In this document: in pieces, positions 26,130 through 36,699 of the stretch
Layout of the letters: every line of letters begins with the position of its first letter
Position numbering within the stretch: position 1 is the first letter of the stretch
Assembly (NCBI RefSeq): GCF_034702125.1
Contig: NC_085876.1
Span: 16,124,753-16,188,752 of the forward strand
Direction of reading: 5' to 3'
Origin: Engraulis encrasicolus
Taxonomy: Eukaryota; Chordata; Actinopteri; Clupeiformes; Engraulidae
DNA: 64,000 nt
Made by a program: the position numbers and the translations under genes
Notes under the pieces: model-generated
Told to the model about the DNA's origin: nothing
Seen by the model: the letters and a program-made list of their open reading frames with translations, nothing else
The model's database searches: none

Positions 26130-26925
26130 TCAGTCAGAGTCGGAAGAGACTCTACTGTCGGGGGCATTGTTCAGACCCCAGGGGGCATATGTGCGAAGCA
26201 CATTTATCCAAAGCATCTCTGTGCGACGCCTAGCCCCCAGGGACCAGAACGGGGAAGATTCTAGACCCGAAAAGACCACTTGTCGAAGAGCACAAGTCTG
26301 GAAGTGGTCGTATAACACACTGCTAGTGTCACCTCTGCGTATGTGATACAGATGTTGTTTCGCTCTGGTGAGCAACGTTTCCCCAGTTTCGCCTACATAC
26401 AGCTTGCAGCATTGTTGGCACTTTAAACAGTACGCTATATTAGAAGTCTTGAGCGAGAGGGTCTGCACAACAGGCTTCCCCCTATCACTGTGGCTGTTCA
26501 GCACATATTTAAGGTGCTTGTATGTGGGGAACAATTTCTCGTGCTCACCAGTCGGCGCTGGTGGTCGGAGCGCAACTTGGTGTGTACCAAAATGTCTTGG
26601 AGGTTGCGGTTCCGTTTCAACGCAGTAATAAATCTGTACTCTGTCAATTCTGGGACTTCGGCAGCAGCAGTGTTGAAACTTTCGGCCAATTGCCTTCTAA
26701 AAAGCATGGTGCTGGTGGAATACGTAACCACTAAGGGGATCACGAGTTCGCTCGTGGTTTGACGTTTCACCCTATAGGCGTTCGGGTCTCGCGTAAAAGT
26801 CCGCGTCACCTCCCCCTTAATGGAGCGGAGGAAACGCTTGGAGTAGCCTCTCGGGTAAAGGGCTCTAAATTTAGGTTCAGACCTCCTGATGAAGCTGACT
26901 TTGTGAAACGCGTTGAGGTCTCTTT
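26130..26925 (-). pseudogene. Penelope-like retroelement: RT-endonuclease linker plus GIY-YIG endonuclease
   Basis: Reading down from 26925, the RGYSKRFLRSIKGE block and the RNLQDILVH block match the linker between reverse transcriptase and endonuclease in Penelope-like elements. The endonuclease follows (26534-26130) with NIAYCLKC and KLYVGET, the two halves of the GIY-YIG signature, then an Arg after the second motif and Glu in RRTEMLW, the expected catalytic acid. The linker and endonuclease lie in different frames (break near 26515). No reverse transcriptase palm is found above 26925, where an in-frame stop appears. It is a 5'-truncated, inactive copy. Similarity was judged by eye. Confidence 0.8.
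26879..26921 (+). other. Candidate hammerhead-ribozyme-like motif
   Basis: The order of elements is AGACCTC, CTGATGA, 12 nt, GAAA, CGCGTT, GAGGTCT. The outer heptamers pair perfectly (stem I). CTGATGA and GAAA are the two conserved core boxes. The palindrome ACGCGT could act as a minimal stem III with cleavage expected after GTT. Stem II (agctgactttgt) pairs poorly, and the motif lies antisense to the Penelope coding fragment. It may therefore be decayed or coincidental. Confidence 0.3.
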
Positions 26926-26929
26926 GTTT

Positions 26930-28045
26930 GATGATTTTATATGCTTTTATATCCTTCTGGTTCTCTTCAGACTCTTTTTAAGCCCTACTGCTATAACTCT
27001 CTTTTTTAACATTTTTTTCCAACTAGGCTTTAAGCCATGGCTACCCAACTATGGGTCATACTCGGGCCACCCATTTAATTCTTCTCCTTTGTCACCATTA
27101 ACCCTTGGACACTAGGCCTTATTCTTATTATTATATATATTTTTTACTACCCACACCATTCCCCATCTACTCCCATGAAGGTTGTAGTAACGCATCTTTT
27201 TTTCTAATCTATTTAGAATCGGGCCCCTGTTAAATACATTGATGGTAATTTTTTAGTAATTTTTTGAAGTGACTCTTGAGCCTAATTGGCCACCTTTCTG
27301 GACCTTTTTCTGGATTGTTTAATTCCCCTTTCTTTACTACTAACTTTTCATTCCCCCCTTTTTTGGAAAAAAAGCCCACCAATGTTTTCTTCTTGTGGAT
27401 TTTATTATGCTTGTGAACTTCCCTGTTGAGCTATGGAACGTGAAGCTTAGACCTTAACCATCGGCCTTGCTCCTCCTCATCTCACCTGGGCCACTGGAGT
27501 GACGCGCTATCCGAACCTGGATCCTGAAATCACCACGGGAAACTGGATTAATCCCACACGGGAATCCTATTCCTGTAAAACAGACAAGATAACAACGCTC
27601 TCAAGCAACTTGTGCTTTCCTCTCCTACTAGCCCAGACAACCCCCAACCCAAATCCAATCCACCTCTCCAAAATCCCATTCCCCTCCTCCCCACCTCACC
27701 ACCACCACCACCACCCTACGCCGGCCACCGATATTGCAATCCACGTTCCGCTTCATGTTCTAACAACTTCAACAAGCCTCCACTTCCACCAGAGTCCTAT
27801 AAGGTATTTCCAAAAGTGAGCTCACTTTTTTCATTTATTACTTTTTCCATTTATTTTTTTGCCTTTTTACCATCTTTAGTGACATTGACTCCTCTTTGAT
27901 ATCAACCTTTTGTCATCACCCTTCGCTACAGTAGTTGGAGTACATCTGGAGAAACAGCTTGTGTAGACCTACAGGCTCAAGTGAGCCCATGTAAAATAAG
28001 GTTTTACTTGTCCACCAAGGGTACCACGTTTTTGTTTGTTCTGAT
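26930..28045. other. Non-coding stretch beside the Penelope and hAT fragments
   Basis: A short (CCA)n run lies near 27700. ORFs at 27499-27899 are low-complexity (Pro/His). The hAT coding similarity stops sharply at 28045, where unrelated sequence begins. Confidence 0.4.
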
Positions 28046-29092
28046 TTATTTTGGAAGGGTCTCTACGGTAGGAAGCAGCGTGGCGTGGAAACATGTGTCC
28101 TCTCCCTGGAGGATGTCTAGGGCCACTGTCAGCGGCTTCATTACGGTGCAATACTCCTTGAGGAGCTGAAGCTCTCTCTCTGACATGGCTTTTGAGCCCA
28201 ACATGGAGGAGATGGTGTTGAGATCGACTAGTGGAATTTCTGCGATTCTTGCCAAGCCTTCATAAAAAGAGTTCCATCTGGTAGTACAAGGCACTACCAG
28301 CTTTTTGGCCACCACACCTTCAACAACGGCTCGAACGGCTGGCCTTATTCCATAAGGCTGTGCATTTTGCAGTTGCACTTCTGTACAGTCCCTTTTCTGG
28401 CCTTGAAAGGAACCACTTCTCCATGTCGGCACATGAGACCAGGTTTAACGTGTGAGATGCACACCTTAAGTGGGGTGGTAAGGCAATCTCATCCTCTTCA
28501 TCGTCGTGGTTCAGCAAGGCATCATGGAGGTCAACAAAGGTCACTGAATCATCTTCCTCATCACCAGAGCCTTCCTCCTCAACTGGCTGGTACACCTTGA
28601 ACGCCTTCACAAAATTCAACCCATTGTCTGTGACAGTGGCCGTTATTTTGTGGGAAATGTCATAGGACGAGTAAATCATGTCCAGCTCTGACGCTATGCT
28701 GTCATGGGTATGACGGCCCTTAAACCGGCGGCATGCCAATGCTGCCTTTTTCCTCTCCAAGCTTGCTGGATGTATCCAGTGGGCAGTAACGCCCATGTAA
28801 CTTTTATTTTGAGCTGTCCATATGTCAGCAGTGGTAGCCAAATACTCAAGTTGTTCGAATTCTTTTTTTAGCTCTGTATTTATTTTTCCATACTCGGCGT
28901 CGGTGTGCCTTGGATTTACCTTCGGTGGGGGTGGACAAAAATCCAGTTTTTGTTGTTTAGACGGTGGTCCTTCATGGCCTTTGTTAGCTTCCCGGCTGCT
29001 GCCTTCGTCTTGGGCAATGAGTGTCGTGGACGCGTGAGCCGTTGACAGGTGCTTTCTCAGGTTTGAGTTGCTCACAGAAGAGGTTGACAAAT
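28046..29092 (-). pseudogene. hAT-superfamily (ZBED-like) transposase, main part
   Basis: The open frame from 29092 begins inside the BED zinc finger (SNLRKHLSTAH supplies the last His ligands). Conserved hAT blocks follow: DIWTAQNKSYMGVTAHWI, TATVTDNGLNFVKAF with its catalytic-type Asp, then CASHTLNLV. A frame change near 28350-28430 leads to TTRWNSFYEGL and LDILQGE. The C-terminal hAT dimerisation domain is missing because similarity ends at 28046. Usual length is over 600 residues; about 350 remain. The N-terminal exon lies beyond an inserted element at 30893-31021. An acidic insert (EEEGSGDEEDD) interrupts the middle. Confidence 0.88.
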
Positions 29093-29328
29093 CAGGGTTC
29101 CCACACGTCCTGGAAAACCTGGAAATTTAGATATGTGTTTTCAAGTCCTTGAAAGTCCTGGAAATTCACCAAATGTCCTGGAAAAAAATATTTGTCCTGG
29201 ATTTTTTTCCCTTCAACTTTATCCCGATTTTGTTTGTGGTATAATTTTTACTCTTCTCCGAGTCTAGACATGAGGATTCAATTTATATCCACTTATTGAA
29301 TGCATTATTGTCCACACACACACACACA

Positions 29329-29369
<41 letters not shown>

Positions 29370-30892
29370 ACACAGAGTTTGGTCAGGTTGCCATCTTTGA
29401 TTGCACTTATACACAGTCATATTCTTTGACTCAGTGTTGCCAAAAGTCGCTAGAAGTCGCTAGTTGGCTTGCTGAAAAGTCGCTAGCTGATATCATGGCG
29501 TTATATATCTCTCGAAAACCAGCTTACGGTCATAATAGGCCTACAAATAGGCAGTGCTAGCACTTCCTTACAAATTTTTTTACTGCTATCTTTTTTGGAG
29601 ATCAGAGCTTTCAGTCTCACTAGCCACTTTGAAAGCTAATTTGATCTTTGGTGTGACAAATCACAGTAGTCGCATCAATTGTTTGTTTGCAAGAATATTC
29701 CAGGGGAAAAGAAACTGGCAACAAAACTGGCTTGCAGAAAGACAAAAGCCACTGCCCACAATGGTTGGTGAGCAAAAAAGTCAAGTCTTGTGGAGAATGC
29801 ATTTAAATCCAAGTACACTCATTTTTGCGATAAGAGAGAGACTATTAAGGTATTAATTTCTGAGATAATGTGACATTAATGTGAGTTTACATTGCACTTT
29901 CATTTAATTCCAAATAAACTTTTAGTGGATCAGAAAGCATTTCAATTGAACAGAGGCTGCACGTGCTGGGCTTGCGAAATATGACATAGGGGTGTGGTCG
30001 CCAAGCTCCAGCAGATTCCTTCTAGCGGGACAGCTGGTGATCTTCAACTGCAACCTAGGTCAATACCTTTGGACAAAGAACATAAAATGGATAAGAACGC
30101 TTATTCGCAGGAAATTGCATTGGCCACGGTGTAGTACGGGGGCGTAGCCCGGGGACACCATGCGCAGTGGATGCAAGGCCATGATCGATAAAAATTCTGA
30201 CACTGGAAACTCCGCAATTTGAATTGCATTGTGGGTGCGAGGAGCTGCTGCTAGTTCCGGCCCGGTCAAAATAGGATGTCCTGTCGTCAATGTTCAGTTT
30301 GTGGTTAAATTACAGCTGTCATTCAGCCTTAATTACAGCTGACACAAATTAACTATGTCCTATGACCTGTTCCACACTCCAGCCCTGGCGGTAGTGGCTT
30401 TGCATTTTACCTTGCCGCCAGTACTAAGCAAATAACGTACATTGGATAAGAAGTATCACTCAATGGAAAATGCATTGGGTTAGGTGTAGTCCGAGGACAT
30501 TGGTTAAAGACACTGTGCTCATGGTCAGTGGGTGCAACGCCATAATGGATAAAATCTGAACTCTGTAACTTCGCAAAATTGGTCAAGAGAGGAGATCCAG
30601 TTGTCAGTGTTTAATGTAATCCCTCCTATCACTAGTCTCCTTAGTACTAACTGCAGAAGAAGAAAGTGACTCCCCTTGCGGCCATGCCATACTATGACGT
30701 CTTTGGACGTACCCTCTTCCCTAACACACTGTACTCATTCATTACAACTCATTTCAACCTTAAAGTCACATTGTCTGTCGCTGTGTATGTCCAAATTGTG
30801 GGTCCGACGGATGAAATATCCGTCCTGAATTATCCAAAAACAGTCCTGGAAATATCCTGGAAAATGATTTTTGAAAAAGAGTGGAAACCCTG
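29093..30892 (+). mobile_element. 1.8-kb non-autonomous TIR element (CAGGGTTCCCAC ends), copy 1
   Basis: It begins cagggttcccac and ends gtggaaaccctg. Just inside both ends lie multiple short cctgga/tcctgg phrases. Flanks are caaat on both sides (29088-29092 and 30893-30897), and removing the element restores the hAT reading frame. The interior is non-coding with a (CA)n run at 29313-29374 and agtcgctag repeats near 29440-29490. A nearly complete inverted copy is the backbone of 35949-49370. The CAGGG/CCCTG ends suggest hAT, but a 5-6-bp duplication is unusual; the class remains open. Confidence 0.88.
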
Positions 30893-31021
30893 CAAATATT
30901 TTTGTCTAACACATCATTTACACTTGACATGTACATTTTTCCCTATTACCTCTACTAGCTCAAAGTAATGTCTATATTTCCATCCGGAAAAAGCCGTCTT
31001 CTTATTGTCCTCGTCCGCCAT
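30893..31021 (-). pseudogene. hAT/ZBED transposase, N-terminal exon (start of BED finger)
   Basis: The ATG at 31021-31019 sits in gagatggcg context and opens MADEDNKKTAFSGWKYRHYF, the hydrophobic/aromatic start of a BED zinc finger, followed by GKNVHVKCK. An in-frame TGA at 30914-30916 falls between the two expected finger cysteines, so this copy is dead independently of the insertion. Translation continues in frame into 29092 once the 1.8-kb element and one copy of caaat are removed. Confidence 0.8.
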
Positions 31022-31724
31022 CTCGCAATTCGTTGTTGTTTACCGGTATATTAAAATTCGCGCCACTCCCCTTCCTTCCCGCCACTCCCATTCCAGGCCT
31101 CATACGTTCACATTAACTCCACCCCCTCTATGGTGTTACCCTACAGATGAACGTAAAAAAAGTAGTACTGCCCTTTTGCATAATTAGCCATGTGTACACG
31201 TTTCATATCTGGACGTCCGCTTCTGTATGGCTAGTTAACGTAACGAGTTGACACCAGGCAGCAACTAAGCTCCAGAATCATGTGTGGGAAAAGGATTTAA
31301 TACTAATATTCTAGGAATAAAAAAAACTTGAGGTGAAGTGATTGATTATGCCCAGGCTCGCAACGCTACGCTGAGCGGACCCTTCAGTGAGAGTGCCAAG
31401 AGTACAGCAATGCTTGGAGAGGATATTTCAAAGTTTCTGTCCGCTAGTTCGAGCCAAGCGATTTCAAAAGAGGGAGAAAGTTGTGTTTAAGAAGCTGCCT
31501 CTGTGTCACGCAATTGGGTGGCTCGCACAATGGGTCAGTCAGTATGAGACGGCACCCTGACACTGCTCTGCAGCCGGAGAAAAGATGTTTGCATACCCGC
31601 AGTAGTAGCAGTAGCCTACACAGTAAATTAAACTCGCACGGTGATGCGGTGCTGTCTATAGTAGTTGGCTCTGGACCAACATCACTAAGGGTTTTCACTG
31701 TAAGATCCAACACGGAGGCAGACA
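31022..31724. other. Non-coding stretch upstream of the hAT start
   Basis: It could hold the former promoter of the minus-strand hAT transposase, but no clear TATA box or initiator was identified. No ORF is supported. Confidence 0.35.
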
Positions 31725-32210
31725 GGGTGAAAACTTTTGTAGCCCAAATAAACATTTTTGTCTGTGTCTTTTACGATAGATCTCAGTGCATAATGCGCTG
31801 TCATGCTTCTTTACCAGCACATCCAAAAAAAAGGTATGTACTAGTTATCATGCTTCAACATGAGTATTAACATAATTATGGAACGCATCCAGTTATTTCC
31901 TGGTGCCCTACCATAATGAAAACACATCATCAATATAATTTGGTGCCATTGGTGAGCTCATTGCCATCCCCTTTATTCTTCAGGTAATATTCCAAGGCTG
32001 TTGTTGGGCTGGCTACTACCAAAGCTTTGGACACAAGGGTTGGTGGGATAGCAGAACAACAATCACAGATTCATGAGTGCATGCAGTGTGGCTAAGTGAG
32101 AGAGAGTGCTATAATGTTGCACAAAGAGGTGTGTGTGCGTGTGTGTGTGTGATATTCAAATGTGTGTGTGACCACCACACTGACTCCCATTACAGTGAAG
32201 TACCCACACT
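31725..32210 (+). repeat. Direct duplication, unit 1
   Basis: From gggtgaaaacttttgtagcc to gtgaagtacccacact, this unit recurs at 32316-32936 with a 591-bp offset at the start. Differences are scattered point changes plus a TG-tract expansion in unit 2. No recognisable coding content. Confidence 0.93.
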
Positions 32211-32315
32211 TTCAAAAGTCTGGCAACACTGTCTATGGCAAATTTCACCAGCCTGCCTGTCAAACGAGTCATCATTACAGATGCAGCTGACAGCTGACTG
32301 TATGGTTAACTGTGA

Positions 32316-32798
32316 GGGTGAAAACTTTTGTAGCCCAAATAAACATTTTTTGTCTGTGTCTTTCCGATAGATCTCAGTGCATAATGCGCTGTCATGCTTC
32401 TTTACCAGCACATCCAAAAAAAAGGTATGGACTCGTTATCATGCTTCAACATGAGTTGGGTATTAACATAATTATGGAACTCATCCAGTTATTTCCTGGT
32501 GCCCTGCCATAATGAAAACACATCATCAATATCATTTGGTGCCATTGGTGAGCTCATTGCCGTCCCTTTATTCTTCAGGCAGTATTCCAAGGCCGTTGTT
32601 GGGCTGGCTACTACCAGAGCTTTGGACACAGGGGGTGGTGGGATAGTAAAACAATCACAGATTCATGAGTGCATGCAGTGTGGCTAAGTGAGAGAGAGTG
32701 GGATGATGTTGCACAAAGAGGTTCTGATGACGTGCATAGCTAAGACAAAAACATTACACTGTTAGAGTGAGTGTGTGTGTGTGTGTGTGTGTAAATCA

Positions 32799-32897
<99 letters not shown>

Positions 32898-32936
32898 CCA
32901 CCACACTCACTCCCACTACAGTGAAGTGCCCACACT
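32316..32936 (+). repeat. Direct duplication, unit 2, with expanded TG tract
   Basis: It matches unit 1 over its length but carries TG tracts at 32770-32792 and 32803-32896 where unit 1 has only short interrupted TG runs (32131-32170). The post-duplication expansion is directly visible. Confidence 0.93.
32803..32896. repeat. (TG)n microsatellite, 94 bp
   Basis: Pure TG tract inside duplication unit 2, preceded by a second run at 32770-32792. Confidence 0.98.
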
Positions 32937-33429
32937 AATGTGCATCAGGGGAATCTGTCTCAGAATGAAACAACGCAATAACACTGTCGAACTAATAGAC
33001 ATGTGGAGTGTAATGATTTGCCCAACGTTGCCACAACATGATAGGCTGACAACAACAGCATGGTGAAGCATCATTGACCATGAGGTGGTTTCAATCTGTG
33101 GCCATCATTAACATGACTGTTAATGTTGAGCCATTAGCACACAACACAGCTGGAGAAAAGATGACAAAGCACAACACAGAAGCGTGCAGGTGAAAGAAGC
33201 CTCTGTGCAGATGAGGTTGCAGGCAGGCCTATTCACTATTTGCTGAAAATGCTCAACTGCATCATAACAACATTGCCATACAATACAACATGTATTTATA
33301 TAGTGCAATATCACAACTATAGTTGTCTCAAATGGTTGAAAGTACAGGAGAAAGGTATCATATAACTCAAGGGAAGGTGTAAAATGAGCTTATTTCCAAA
33401 AATGGGACAGTATCACTTTAAGGAACAGA
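32937..33429. other. Non-coding stretch
   Basis: No ORF, repeat pair or RNA gene recognised. Confidence 0.4.
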
Positions 33430-33490
33430 TTAACCTGTTAAGGCGCACTGTGCCGTTAAGGCGCACTGTGCCGCTCACGGCACGATGCCG
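33430..33490 (+). mobile_element. Probable piggyBac-like element left end
   Basis: TTAA (33430-33433) is followed by cctgttaaggcgcactgtgc, whose last part is immediately repeated (ttaaggcgcactgtgccg twice). An inverted ccgctcacggcac motif follows. TTAA with a CC-starting end fits piggyBac. The exons at 34359 and 35179 lie in the correct direction downstream. No matching right end was found. Confidence 0.45.
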
Positions 33491-34358
33491 CCATTTTGTT
33501 TAAAAAAAAATAAAGAATTTGTTGTCCTATAGACTGTACACAAGCTTATAATGGTCATACCACACACCGTTCGAAAGCTGAGAACGCCAGCTTTCATATG
33601 AACCCATCCTCAAAGATCAACACTCTCCACACAGCTAACAGTGGGCTAATCTTCTCTGTGTGTGATGTCATCAAAATTGCAACCGAAAACAGGGTGTACC
33701 TTTGAAAATTTCTCAATATTCCCAACGAATGTTTTATGGTCCAAGATGTCTTCTCTGAGTCATCCAGTGTCCACAATGTTGGAATATCCAGGCCAATTAC
33801 TTCAAATCCTTGTGTTTTTGTGATAATCCCAATGTTTCTTGGCTTCCTGCATACGTTGTATTTGTATTTCTTCACTACAAGCGTCTTTGAAGACGAAGGA
33901 ATCCACTCCACCGCACGAAATGCGTAAAGCAGTGCCTGAATGATGTTCTCGAAGGTCTTAGCTTTTGATTGACACCACCCACGAGCCAATCGGATCCTCC
34001 TATGGAAAGTTACAGGCGATGGAAGACCAATAGTGCACTGCTATTCAAATCTGACCTCCCGTCTTTACCTCGCCATTGGCGTTGGACAGTGAGAGTTTCG
34101 GGTTTCATGAGTCACTGAATATTATAGTTGAGATTCATAACTTTCAAACGAGCTATCACTCGACTGCCTTGGACTTACAGAGAACGACCCACTTGCTGTT
34201 TTCGATGTTTGCGTAATTGCTCGCGTAAACAGCAAGCTGTAGAGTTTTGAGCTGACGCACGGTTACGCGAGAGAACAGTAGACTCTGCACAGACTTCGGA
34301 AGACAGCACGGGACATACAGTTTGCGTACAGTCTTACAGACAGTCTACTGCATGCAAA

Positions 34359-34534
34359 ATGTCTGGTAAGAAGGCAACGAGCAAGAAGAAGAATGTTGCT
34401 GGCCCAACTAAGATGACTGCTCAACAGGCAGCCGAATGGATTTTACAATCCAGCGACGAAGAGTCCGACGCAGGGAGCATGTCATCGGTTGACTCTGTGG
34501 CATTTTTGGAAGGACTCGATCCAGCCTTGGAGAT
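34359..34534 (+). CDS. Exon 1 of piggyBac-like transposase N-terminus (partial)
   Basis: The ATG at 34359 opens MSGKKATSKKKNVAG, then AEWILQSSDEESDAGS, then FLEGLDPALE: a basic start followed by an acidic, serine-rich segment, as in the disordered N-terminus of piggyBac transposases. The exon ends at 34534 before the donor gtaagt in phase 2. The acceptor ccacatag at 35171-35178 restores the frame exactly. No DDD catalytic domain follows in the window. Family assignment rests on composition plus the upstream TTAA end, so it is tentative; the two-exon structure is better supported. Confidence 0.5.
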
Positions 34535-35178
34535 GTAAGTGTTGTTTCTAAACTTTCACTGAATGTAAACAGATGTCACATATTCATTTACACTACTGGA
34601 TTGTACTTAGTGCTGGTTGCATAGTGCGTTTTGGACCGCATTCGAGATGTTGCAGTGTTGCAATGTTGCAATGTAAATACAGCGATTGTTCATCCACTAG
34701 CTGCAAATGCTTGAATTCTGCCTTTCTAATTGTATTCATTCTGCATGTAACCTATAGTGTATGCTATGATTATCTGTTTGTGTGTGAAGAGGCAATGGAT
34801 GAATGGGGGCATTTGTCTGTACTATGTATTTCTCTTTCTGGGTGAACATTGTGCTTTTGCCATGTTGCAATTTGCATTACGAATATGTTTAGCTGTTTTC
34901 ATCCATAATACATAATGTAAATGCTTTGAATTGTGCTTATGTTGCATTTATACTACCTGTTGCCTAGTGTGTGTGTGTGTGTTTGGTTCACAGCTGATAC
35001 AAAGTGTATGCAATGGGGGAAGGGGCCATTGAAAGTCTCTCACCTTTTAGTGACCGAGTGCGATAGGGGGGAGGGGTGTGTGTGTGTGAGAGAGAGAGAG
35101 GGAGGGAGAGAGAGATACATCAAATTGAATGTTACATGAAATAATAATTTGCAATTATATTGTGTTTTTTCCACATAG

Positions 35179-35403
35179 ATCCTCTGATGCAGACTGGCTC
35201 CCTGAACAGGAGGAGGAGGAGGGGGAGGAGGAGGAGAGCCAGGTGGAGAAAGAGGGGCAGAGAGTTGGTGAGGAGGAAGGAGACGATCAACCATCAACCT
35301 CTTCGCCGACTACCACCAGAGCAAGGAAGAGGAAAGCAGCGCAGCCATCCAGCGCCACACCTGCCACCAAGAGAGGCAGAGGAAGAGGGAGAGGACAGGG
35401 AAG
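35179..35403 (+). CDS. Exon 2 of piggyBac-like N-terminus (acidic then RGRGRG)
   Basis: It opens with SSDADWLPEQEEEEG, continues as an acidic stretch, then a basic ARKRKAAQ and KRGRGRGRGQG tail. This acidic-to-RG-rich transition just before the conserved core is typical of vertebrate piggyBac-like proteins. A TGA lies in frame at 35405-35407; alternatively aag/gtgaca at 35403 is a donor. Immediately downstream, and in the same frame, sequence switches to a P-element-type transposase. Confidence 0.5.
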
Positions 35404-35409
35404 GTGACA

Positions 35410-35948
35410 GGAGCCAGAGGGAAATGGTCAGCCATGGCAGGGGATCCAGGGCTTTATTGCCACCGGCAGAAGTGTGCTTAACGTCTACCATGACGTGGTG
35501 GAAAGCAACAATCCATCCTGCAGGTACCTTCTGACGTACAAGCTTAGTCAAGACCACTTGGAGCTCTTTTTTGCATCTGTAAGAGCTAGAGGGGGATTCA
35601 ACAACAATCCCAATGTCAGGCAGTTCAGAGCAGCCTACAAGCGGTTGCTTGTACGTCACCAAGTCAAATCAGATAATGGTAACTGCCTCCTCAGAGACAA
35701 CACTGATGTGCTGGATGCCACCCCAGTAGCAGTGAATGTCTCAAGAAAAACTACAGACCTGGTGTATGTGGAAGCGGATTTGTCGGACATTGCTACTGTT
35801 CCCCTCCCAGACGTGGACCCCTTGTCTGAGTTCAAGGAGGCAGCAGTCAGCTACATCGCTGGTTTCATCGTCAAGAGGATCCATGACAAAATATTCTGCC
35901 AACCATGTTCCCTTGTGCTAACAGCCGATGACGACACCAAACATGTAC
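35410..35948 (+). pseudogene. P-element-type (THAP9-like) transposase, C-terminal part, 5' half
   Basis: The open frame contains YLLTYKLSQDHLELFF and GGFNNNPNVRQFRAAYKRLL, hallmark blocks of the C-terminal half of P-element/THAP9 transposases, then AAVSYIAGFIVKRI. It is cut at 35948 by the inverted CAGGG element. With one copy of the duplicated atgtac removed, the frame resumes at 49377 without a stop. The N-terminal THAP finger, coiled coil and first catalytic Asp residues are not found upstream; a piggyBac-like exon is there instead. Confidence 0.85.
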
Positions 35949-35960
35949 CAGGGTTCCCAC

Positions 35961-36351
35961 TAGAGATGGGATTTATCGCTCTTTTTCGGGATCCGGATGT
36001 TAGTGGCTCGTTCCTTTCAAAGAGCCGTTCAAAAAACTGGCTCTTTTGGCTCTTTTTAAAATTATTTATTCAGTGTTAAGAATGTAATATTTTGACTCCA
36101 CCTCAAGGTAATTTTGTCCAAACAACAACTGATTATTCTCCTGCTTCTAAAGACCGTTTTTGCCTCCCTTTGAGGCAAACAATTGTGTTTTTCCCAAATG
36201 TAATTACTCTGGTCGAGGTCACGTGCTTAAAATGAATGAAAAATGAACGAAATAACGGTCGAATGGCTCCCCCAGCTGTGACCCGGTTCCCATCGTTCAC
36301 TTCAGGGAGCCGTTCAAAAGAACCGGCTCGTTCATGAACGACACACCTCTA
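35961..36351. mobile_element. hAT-like MITE (TAGAGRTG ends), 391 bp
   Basis: It begins tagagatggg and ends acacctcta. The 8-bp duplication gttcccac lies at 35953-35960 and 36352-36359. It inserted into the TIR of the CAGGG element. Subterminal gttcaaaagaaccggctc and aaagagccgttc motifs are inverted. It shares ends with the 1.15-kb element at 61950-63100. Confidence 0.92.
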
Positions 36352-36699
36352 GTTCCCACTCTTTTTCAAAAATCATTTTCCAGGATATTTCCGGATAATT
36401 CAGGACGGATATTTCTACTTTACTTACTTTACTTTACTTTATTTGTTCAGGACATTGCACATTAATGAACATATACATACATGTACATATATGTAAACAT
36501 GCCAGATTGTAGCCCAAGGGCTAATTTCCATCTGGTGTCCAAATAGGCAGGCTAGATGTTTACAAGCAATAGACTTTAAGATAAAACAGACTGTTAGTAA
36601 CAAAATAAATAAAACCCACTACAGAAGCAAAAGGCATGCATGTAAATAAAAGGAAAAGAGAAAAGAAAAAGGTCCCAAAAAATAGGGCCATATGTTATG

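Noticed and set aside
33594..33989. 131-codon minus-strand ORF
   Set aside because: No recognisable domain, and it lies antisense in the leader of the piggyBac-like unit. Probably chance.
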